Assembly (NCBI GenBank): GCA_019096155.1
Contig: JAHCVI010000006.1
Coordinates: 1,364,001-1,428,000, forward strand
Source of the DNA: Staphylotrichum longicolle
Lineage: Eukaryota > Ascomycota > Sordariomycetes > Sordariales > Chaetomiaceae
DNA length: 64,000 nucleotides
Direction of reading: 5' to 3'
In this document: positions 55,684 through 64,000 of the stretch, piece by piece
How the letters are laid out: the number at the start of each line of letters is the position of its first letter
Numbering within the stretch: the first letter of the stretch is position 1
Position numbers and translations under genes: made by a program
The notes under the pieces: generated by a model
The model's database searches: none
Told to the model about the DNA's origin: nothing
The model's input: the letters and a program-made list of their open reading frames with translations, nothing else

Positions 55684-58600
55684 ATGTCCGACACGACTCG
55701 TCCGTTGAACGGGGCAGAGGCACGCCGGCTCGTACAGAGCATTGCGAGTGACCATGGCCACATTGCACAAGAGGTCCTGGACCGCATGTCAGATGCCGAC
55801 CGTCGTGAAGTAGAGCATGCTCTGCGCATGAAGGACCAGCTGATTTCTTCCACTGTCGTGACGTAAGTCGCCGCGGGCAAAAATACCACTATGCCCAGCC
55901 CTACTCTTCGTTTTCTACCATATCGAGTGCCTGACAAAGGATTGAACAGACTCGCCCGAAACCTGTACACCAGCAATGCCCGGTTTGTCCTTGAGCTGCT
56001 CCAAAACGCCGAGGACAACGACTTTACCCAAGCGCAAGAGCACGGCGAGACGCCGAAGGTGTCGTTCAGCGTGTATCCCAACCATGTGGTTGTGGAGTGC
56101 AACGAGGACGGCTTCACGGAAAGGAACCTTAGAGCCATCTGCAATGTCGGCAAAAGCTCTAAGCTGGAAGCTCAGGGGTACATTGGAGAAAAGGGCATCG
56201 GTTTCAAGTCCGTGTTCATGGCAGCATACCGGGTCCACATCCAGTCCGGGCATTTTTCATTCCACTTTCTCCACCGTCAAGGCGACTCAGGGATGGGGAT
56301 GATAACACCAGTCTGGGAGGAGAAAGAAAAACATCCCGGAGACCGGTGCACCCGGATCACGCTAGACCTCCAGCAAAGTGCGACGCCGGATGAGAACGCG
56401 AGACGCAACCAGACGATTCGACAGCAGTTTCACGAAATCCACGACACCGTTCTTTTGTTCATGAGGAAGATCCAGGAAATCAAGATTGAGTTTTATGATC
56501 AAGAGAAAGACGAGGCCGACGAACCAGTAATGACGATTACGCACTCCATCGATCGCCAGGGCGCCATGGCCAGTTGCAAGAAGCACACGTCCGAACTGGG
56601 CCGGGAGCAGACGCAACTTCGACACTACCACATCACGAAACATACCACCACGGATCTGGCCAAGGCTGAGGGCAGGAACTACTCGGAAGTTGAAGAGACA
56701 ACCAGCGCCTATTCCCAGAGCGAAGTGGTCTTGGCCTTTCCCGTGACGGCCGCCTCCGTCCCCGTCCTGGAAAACCAATGGGTGTTCGCATTTCTGCCGG
56801 TACGGCAGATGGGTTTCAAGTTCCTGGTCCAGGCAGATTTCGTCACACAAGCTAACCGGCAAGACATCGTGACGACCTCTGCCCGAAACCAGGGGCTGGC
56901 GACAGGGGTCGCCGACGCCTTCATTCAGGGTGTTGTCGAGCTCTGCGACCACCCCGAGCTCCGGTACCAATGGATGCGGTACCTTCCCGAGGAGAGCGCA
57001 TATCCCTGGGATGGCTTCTGGACGCAGGTGATTGAGGAGATTAGGGGGCGACTTACGTCAACCCCAGTCCTGTGCCCAGCCATTCCTGGCCCTCTCCAGT
57101 TAATCCGCGACTCACGGAGACACAAGGCCTCGCACCTTGACGCGTCCGGTAATCCGCTACTTCCAGACCTTGAGCCTGGAGTCTATTTATCGCTGAAATA
57201 CCAGAGCGAGGATTTGAAGCGGCTGGGTGCTTTTGGTCTCAGGCAGATGACAATGTCCGGCCTCATTTCGAGGGCCAGAAGTGACCTGGCCGCATCAGGG
57301 TCGAGAATGAAAACGATCCAGGACGAAGACTGGCAATCTCGCCTTGCCAAACTGTTGCATACCCCGTTCGGAATGCAGTGGGAAGACCGCTGCCGTGAGG
57401 TCAAGGAGTTGAGCTTACTTCCACTGAGAGCGGGAGATTGGACCTCGGCGACGTCGGGCCCTGTCTATTACTCCAAAGTCGAAGGTACTGATCTGGATGT
57501 CCCCCCAGGCCTCCCCCTTCGAGTGATAGATCCCGAGGCTGCCGAAAGCAGTTCTAGGAGGCAGCTCTTTGACGCTGTGGGCGTCCAGACGGCCTCTGTT
57601 TCGGTCGTGCGGGCGGCGATTCTCGAACAATTCGCCACGGAAGAACCAACGCTGGACGAAAGCGTTTCCTACTTTCGTTTCCTGTACCTGACCGATTCTC
57701 TTGCAGACGCTCCATGCGATGATTATAGCTTCATGCTGTATTCTCATCGGGAAGAGCTTGAGGATGGAGAGGAGGTGGATCTCTACATCCGAGATGACGA
57801 CAACCCTTACGGCGCGGGACAACTGCTGCGCGCGACGAATTCGGGGCCCGAGGCGGGCGATGGTGCTCCCGGGTTTGATGTTTTGTTTGTGCACGACGAC
57901 TACTTTCGGGATTCTGACGGACTCTCCACTGCCTGCGACGACGACTGGAGAGACTGGCTTACTCGGCACTGCAGTGTCCGGCCCTTCATCCCCATCACCC
58001 GAGGGAATGAGGATGGCACGGAAGAAATCACTCCCGTTTGCAAGTATGTTGCGGAATACCGGCCGGAGAAATATCTTGGTCTTCTCAAAGATTGTTGGGA
58101 CCAAGACATCCTGCAGAATGAAAGGGGAGCTGCTGTCACCAGGGACCTGGGCCAGGTCTTGGTATTGTGTCAGGGTCCTGGTATCACCATGCGCCCCCTG
58201 AACTCTACCTTCCTGCCCATTGAGAAACTGGTGGAGTTATGCAATCGGTTCATGTTCGATGATGAATTCTTTCCGTGGTTGAAGCTGGAGACCCCTCTTG
58301 ACAACACAACGGTGGCCGCCGAATGGAAAGATTTGGGGTCTGCGTTCGGCTTGGGATACGACTGTCAACTTCTGGACTTTGCACTGGTCATTTTGAAGGC
58401 TATACTGGACTCATACCCTTCTGCAAAAGATTTATGGCAGCCTGAGAGGATATACGACCTCTACGGGTATCTCCAAGCGAAAGTGGACGAGTCCAGCGAT
58501 GGCGCGGCGTGCCGGAAGAAAATTCGGTATGACATGTTTCCAATCCCAGTTTATGATGAGGGCACTGCTGATACTAATGGAGGGATTCATTTGAATCTCA

Positions 58601-61236
58601 ATCATCAGTTTTTGTTCCTGGAGAGAAGCGGACACGCCGTCCATCTTGGGCGAACCCACGGCAATGTCTCTGGAAGGCGCCTGTCGCAATGCGGACCAAG
58701 TACACGCTGAGCGGAGCGTATGCGGCAGTGTTCTCGGGCAAGCGTGATAAAATTTCACATCTCGAGACCTTTTTTGTGCATACTCTCGGAGTTCCAAATT
58801 GCACATGGGAGCACATTGTTGAGGAAGTCAGGGACTGCCAAGCTCAGAGCGGTGTCGACTTAGACACAATGAGGGGACTGTACGAATGTCTTTTGGGCAT
58901 GCGGCTGATTGGCATCTCAGCCAATGACTTGAAGTAAGTCTTGACTATAGCGTGCACCTTGAGAGAACGTTGGTCATGCTTACTGACCCATCAACCGCAG
59001 GCAAATCTTTGAAGACGAAGCCCTAATATGCGGTCTTGACAATACATGGTACACAGCTCGAGATTGCCTGTGGTCGAGCACTACGACAATCAGGGGCAAG
59101 CTCGTCCTCAACAGCCTTTACGGCGACCTGCGGGATTTCTTTGTTGGCTCTTTGGGAATATCCGAACTGACTCCTGAGCTTGTCTACGACAAACTTACGG
59201 CACAAGACGGCCCGGAGTTGTCGATCGAGGAGGCCAAAGAGACGTTGGTCGCGTTCAACGCATTTCTCAGCGCCGGCAGTGGTGGGTTTGATCCCAAACC
59301 CGTACTCGAAAATCGGGTTTTCCCCCTATGCCTCCCGAGTGGCAAAATCCGGCTCCGTAAAGGCACCAAAGGCTTTGCGTTGATGGACCGCAAACTCCTC
59401 GGTGAAGATTTCGCGGCCGTGGCCAAGTTTCTCGATTTTGGAATGGACGAGATCCGCATCCTACAACCCCTGATTCAGTGGCTTGGCTTGGGGGATAGAT
59501 ATCTGTCCAGTACCGTGAAGGAGATCACCTGTGCGGACAGGGAATCGACACGCCCGATCTCGTTTCCTCACCGCGACATCAGAAGAAAGGCGCACGCTTT
59601 ACTCCGGTATGTCGGCTGCGGCATCACAACCCCCTGCAACGGAAGCGAGGTGAAAGCTGATACTTTGCAGGATCGCCGTGACTTACAACAGCCCAAGAGC
59701 AAGCTACGACCAAAACGAGTTGTACGCCCTGCTCCGGAACTCGGAAACGCTCGAGACCGAAGCCATCACGGCTGAACTTTCCCTCAACCAAGACAACAAG
59801 GTCCTGAAAGTCACGAAGGAATCAGCATCACTGCACATTCAACATGATACCGATGGACTCAAGATCTACGTGCCAAGGGACAGGAGGAACCAGGAAGTCT
59901 GCTTCAACAGCAAGCTTCCACGCCGCCTATGCGAGTGGATGATGGCGGATCCCACAACCCAAATCGCGGGAGCGGTCTCGTCCGACGCCGTGACGGTCAT
60001 ACAGAGCGTTCTAAGCGCCCAGCCTTTTGCGCTCGACGACATTTTGGATGAGCACGGAATTGTGGAGGCTGATATTGACGAAGATGACACCGAGATACCT
60101 GTTGCCGATGAGGACTATGACGAAGAGGGTGACGCCGAGACGGAGAATACCGGTGCCGGCGCCAATGACGATCTTTTGGCACGGCCAGAGACGCCTCCTT
60201 CTCGTGAAACCCCGCCATCAGCGCCCAGTAGTAACAACACCCCGGGCATGGCCACGCCGCCATCCTCAGTGGCCTCGCCCGAGGTCATCTCAGCTTCGTA
60301 CGTGACGACCCGGAGCAACCACGCAGTCTCAAGACCGCGATTACGTCCAATGGATGCATACGGAGTGGTGGAGGGCCCGGGGGACTCCTACTCATCGCTA
60401 CTCCAAAATGTCGTCGACCATGCAGAACGCGCGGGCTTTCCATCGCGAGGGGTTTTCGACATGTCGGTCCTCGACGCCGCGCTTTCAGGGAGCCCTGGAA
60501 ACCACGGCACCGCGACCAAGGTGTTCCGCCTCCTGTCCACATCAGGGCCCGAGCGTGACAAGCAGGTTGGTGCTGCCGGCGAGCTCTTCGTAAGTATACC
60601 CCCCCCCCCCCCCCCCCCCCCCTCCCCCCCCCCCACGGGGACAATGACAAAGTCAGAGCTAAAACCCAGCCACCTAGGTCTTTGAGATGCTCTCCAGGCT
60701 GCAGCCACGGTTGACCGGGTTTTCACAAGCGAACTGGGAGAGCACCATCCGCCACTATGCATCGGCGCACCCAAACTACGCCAATATGACACGATGGACT
60801 GGCAAAGAAACAGCGGACATCACGTACCACGACGTGGATGGGGTCTTCACAAGTCTCCTCATCGACAAGGGTTACCTCGACGCAGGGACATGGGCCCATG
60901 CCAGGCCACGCTATTTCATCGAGGTCAAGACGACCACGGGGTCGTACAGAACGCCGTTCTTCATGAGCAAGTACCAGTATCAGAGGGTATGCTCTTCTTC
61001 TTTCCCTGCAGAGAACTTGAATCCGCGCACCTTTGCAGCGCTGACCGTCCGTGAAGATGCACGACAACTCCCACCACGACAACTCCAGTTGCGACACGGT
61101 GTACGTTATATTCCGTGTGTTCAAGCTCGGGACCGACGACACTGGCGTCAGGATCCTGGTCGATCCGGAGAGTATGAGGCTCCGCAACGAGCTCTCGTTC
61201 ACGGCCGAGTCGTGGTCTGTTGTTCCAGCGGCATGA
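55684..61236 (+). CDS. Sacsin/NO VEIN-like GHKL ATPase with C-terminal DUF3883 domain
   Basis: Seven exons, 55684-55862, 55950-58526, 58583-58933, 59001-59606, 59671-60589, 60678-60986 and 61057-61236, join in phase to 1,706 residues. The Hsp90/GHKL ATP site is at residues 61-150: ELLQNAEDND (75-84), the nucleotide Asp in NEDGF (111-115) and the lid GYIGEKGIGFKSVF (GEKGIGFKS at 139-147). The long middle has the pattern of NO VEIN/sacsin-like fungal proteins, including RPSWANPRQCLWKAP and RYLSSTVKEI. An acidic, Pro-rich linker (about 1360-1440) precedes a C-terminal DUF3883 domain (about 1533-1690). There the residues E1542 in AAGELF, D1591 in KETADITY and E1626/K1628 in YFIEVKT match the spacing of a PD-(D/E)xK nuclease-like core. 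The function in fungi is unknown. The third exon boundary (58527-58582) is the weakest join: the acceptor AG lies close to the branch-like TACTAAT. Confidence 0.82.
60599..60634. repeat. Poly-C tract (24 C, one T, 11 C) inside an intron
   Basis: The run begins a few bases after the GTAAGT donor of the fifth intron of the ATPase-DUF3883 gene, between the donor and the CCTAG acceptor at 60677. Length is unlikely to be exact in a short-read assembly, but no coding base is involved. Confidence 0.9.
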
Positions 61237-61504
61237 CGAGCTCTTGCCGTGATGGGGGGGTAAAACCAGAGCCCATCTGGCCAAAACAGCTCCAGATGGT
61301 TGAACCGGTGGAAAGGGGGCAAGCCTTTTGACAGCCTATAATGCTCCTCAGATATTACCCACCGAACCAGGTATCTAGCAAATTACATTTCATTTTCCAA
61401 CGCCCAGCACCGACGCCAACTCCCCGACGTTTGTTTCACCGCCTTCAACCTCGACACCAACACCCGCAAGCCGTGAGCCACCCAGTGTTTTTAGAACAGT
61501 TGCT
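61237..61504. other. Short intergenic region between convergent genes
   Basis: 3' flanks of the ATPase gene and the terminal Zn2Cys6 gene; nothing else is seen. Confidence 0.5.
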
Positions 61505-64000
61505 TCACAAACCATCAAGGCAACCCATAAACCCCCCACCCTGCAGAAACCTAACCTGATGCTCCCTCAGATCGGCCCAATTCCTCAACTCCAACTCCTC
61601 GTCCTCACCCTGCCCCAACCCCACCACCACGCCCTCCCCACCCCCTCCCCCAGGCGGGATCCTCTCCAACCTCATCAAAATCTCGACAAATTTGCTCAGG
61701 CTCTCCTGCGCCTTGACCGCGACGGGCCCCTTACGCTCGGGGGCGTCGTTCACGAGCGTGCTGGCGACCTGGCGGATCTTGTTGATGAGCGAGGCGCCGT
61801 TGGGCTCCATGCTGCGCTGCGAGATGGAGGTGAGCACGGTGAGGAGGTGCTGGACGATGAGCTCGCGCTCCGAAGTCATGATGGCGTCAATGGGGTCGGC
61901 CTGCTCGGCGGCCGCGTGCAGGGCGGCGGCGGCGACGGATTTGTTGGCGTTGGCCGCGTCTGCTGCGGAGGCGCCTGAGAGGTCCACGCCGCCAGAGCCG
62001 TTTTGTTGTTGTTGCTGTTGCTGCTGCTGGGAGGCGACGGCAAAGGAGGCCTGCGCGGCTTGGGCGCGGGCGTGGTCTCGGTGGGCGTCGCGCAGGTTGA
62101 GGTAGCGCTCGACGTTGTAGGAGCGGGTGGCGAGTTGGGAGGCGTAAATGTTGGCCTTTTGGATCTCATATTGAAGGAGCCGGCGGCGGTTCGGGTGGGC
62201 GCTGGTGGTGTGACGGAAGTCGGGGTTTGATGGTTGTTGGACGGACTTGTAAGATAGTGGGACGAAGTGGAGGTGAGCGCCGTTGTTGTCGTCGAACATG
62301 TTGTTGGACGAAGGCGTGTGAAGCAGGTTGGTCAAAGGATGGGTGATGGTGTTGCCGGACCCGGTGTTCAAGTCGATGGTCAGCTCTCGCGGTAGGCCTT
62401 CCATGACTTGCTTGACTGCCTGCAACGCCTCGTCCAGCATGGCTTTTTGGTCGTGAAATGCGAGGGTAGATATGCCATAAGAGAGCTCGACGCTAACGAG
62501 GCCGTTCATGGTCATGTAGATTTTGATTCCTTGATTGAACCCGGTGAGGAGCGAGACAACGCCTTCGGGCTGGCCTAGGATCTGGTGAGGTAGGATGTAC
62601 TGGTCGTCCACCTCAACGGGGAACTCCGGGTACGGCTCGCTCGGGGTCGCCGGAGGGAGAACGATGTCGCTCTGGTGGGTACCGAGCTGGTACATGGAGC
62701 TGGAAACTGTCAGAAACATGATACGTCTGTGGCATGATGGAAACTTACCGTAGCCCCACGAACATGCACCAGAAGATGCGCTTGCCCAGCTGGTCCTCGA
62801 CGTGGTTGAAGGACGGTCCGCGGTAGGTAACACCAAACATGGAGGAGCCCATGTCCCTGGGTTTGTGGTAGCCCAGCTCGCGGATGAAGGCCATGGACTC
62901 GGCCATGAACCGGCGGCACCCTTTCCACTGCATGGTGTATGCTGCGGCAACCGCCAAGAAGTAGCTCGTGGCGGCGTCATACACGGTGACATCCTCTCTG
63001 CTATAAAAGCAAGCGCCTCGCGCCTCAAGAGCGACGGTCCGACACCGGTCGATGAGTGTGATGGCCTTTGGATACATATGCATGCCGTGCTGTTGGGCCT
63101 TGAGGTGCAGCCGCGCGGTTCTCGGAAACGAGGCGACCAGGCAGCCAATCATGCTGGCGAGAAGTGCCAGGAACGTCCGGTTCGTGCGGTCTTCCCTTGC
63201 TGTGAAGGACATTCTGAAGGTCGGTTCGTGGGGGAACGGCGCGAGCGGGTGGATGTAGGTGAAGAAGTCGTCGATCAGCAGGGTCAAAACCGGCCATGGC
63301 GCAATCGACTCGGCGTCAAGAATCTGCTGAGCGTCCTGGCCGCCCGAGATGGAAATGAGAGTCTCGGCAGCATTGTGAGGTCCCGGGCTGATGTTTGGCT
63401 CGAGGCGCTGCTGCTTGGCCGCCTTTGCAGCCTCGGCGTGCTTGTTTGGCGGGCCGCGGCGCTTCATTGAGCGGTTGAAGGTGCAGTCGACGTCGAGCTC
63501 GCGGCATGGTCGGCATGGCTGTGTCTCATCGCACTGCAGACAATGGGTCAGTCAATAAGCTGGGCCAAAGAGAGGAAGAAGAAGCACTTCAACGGGGAAC
63601 AGGCGCACCTTGACTTTGCGCTGGCTGCACATGTCACACGCGCGGCGAAGTCGGGTGGCCTTTGGGTTCGGCGTGGCACCGTCGGAGGAGGCCCCGACAG
63701 GGAGAAACGAGGTATCGACAAGCGCATGCTGCGGCGTCACCGGACTCATTGACTGACCCGGTGTCGGGGCTGCGACGGCAGCCTGGAGGGCCTGGAGGCC
63801 ATGGTGGGCAGCGGCGACTGCAGCAGCGGCGGCAGCAGCAGCAGCAGCCTCGGCGGTGTACTGCGGGTGTGTTTGTGGATGGGTTGGCGGGTGTGCTTGG
63901 GCATGGGATTGATGGCTGTCAGCGTCAGCACCCTGCTGGGCGGCGTGGGCAGCGTGGGCGGCGTCGCTGGTGGCTGCTGTGCCGTCGGGGGCCGATGGCG
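61505..64000 (-). CDS. Zn2Cys6 transcription factor with fungal_trans domain (5' partial)
   Basis: Exons >64000-63609, 63533-62749 and 62699-61505 are joined in phase; the 5' end lies beyond the right edge. The visible N-terminal part is low in complexity (Ala, Gln and His runs), followed by LRRACDMCSQRKVK / CDETQPCRPCRELDVDCTFNRSMKRRGPPNKHAEAAKAAKQ, a complete Zn2Cys6 cluster split by the first intron between the basic and second halves. The middle homology (fungal_trans) region holds LLIDDFFTYIHPLAPFPHEPTF, FLALLASMIGCLVASF and YFLAVAAAYTMQWKGCRRFMAESMAFIRELGYH. A poly-Gln stretch near the C terminus precedes an Ala/Gly-rich end. The CDMCSQRKVKCD and RRGPPNKHAE signatures recall regulators of carbohydrate use such as COL-26/BglR, but I hold that only as a possibility. 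Confidence 0.83.

Overview
The window looks like a chromosome segment of a filamentous ascomycete, most likely a Sordariomycete. Genes carry many short introns (about 50-90 nt) with GTRNGT donors, CTRAY branch sites and YAG acceptors. The gene content is typically fungal: Zn2Cys6 regulators, HET-domain genes, a Pth11-type receptor, DUF1996 and DUF3112 proteins, a family 3 pectate lyase and a QDE-2-type Argonaute. Coding DNA is GC-rich. All exon boundaries were worked out by hand from splice signals, phase and protein continuity; none were tested against RNA.

Layout. 0-1.5 kb: the end of a gene running in from the left and an F-box-like remnant. 1.6-5 kb: an Argonaute gene (minus). 5.7-8.9 kb: a divergent pair, sulfide:quinone oxidoreductase and an ETHE1-type persulfide dioxygenase, sharing a 585-bp intergenic region; together they form the core of mitochondrial sulfide oxidation. 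9-10 kb: a DUF3112 membrane protein. 10.6-17.5 kb: an AflR-like Zn2Cys6 regulator followed by two MFS transporters (a Dal5/ACS-type and a 14-helix DHA type), all on the minus strand; a TTTCGGCCAC-like motif is clustered in front of both transporters. 18.2-20.2 kb: a HET gene with two apparent frameshifts. 20.8-21.6 kb: an orphan rhodanese-domain gene. 22.4-24.6 kb: a ferric reductase. 25.1-25.8 kb: a methyltransferase. 26.9-27.4 kb: a decayed gene. 27.7-29.2 kb: an intact HET gene. 30-31.3 kb: a secreted DUF1996 protein. 32.5-35.7 kb: a GNAT acetyltransferase and a CorA-like membrane protein. 38.1-40.8 kb: an 83-residue two-exon gene and a TPR-SET gene. 41.2-41.7 kb: a small Cys/His-rich protein. 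44.8-46 kb: a secreted protein built mostly of tandem repeats. 47-48.7 kb: a long gene cut by one in-frame TAA. 49-50.3 kb: a Pth11-like receptor. 53.1-54 kb: a pectate lyase. 55.7-61.2 kb: a 1,706-residue protein with a sacsin/NO VEIN-type GHKL ATPase at the N terminus and a DUF3883 nuclease-like domain at the C terminus. 61.5-64 kb: a Zn2Cys6 regulator whose 5' end lies beyond the window.

Two groupings make functional sense: the sulfide oxidation pair, and the regulator with two transporters that share a promoter motif. The least understood gene is the ATPase-DUF3883 protein. Its architecture resembles a self/non-self or genome-defence effector, and its ATPase motifs and candidate nuclease residues are intact. 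No rRNA, CRISPR array, tRNA or intact transposon was recognised. Long intergenic stretches (41.7-44.8, 50.3-53.1 and 54-55.7 kb) hold no convincing gene.
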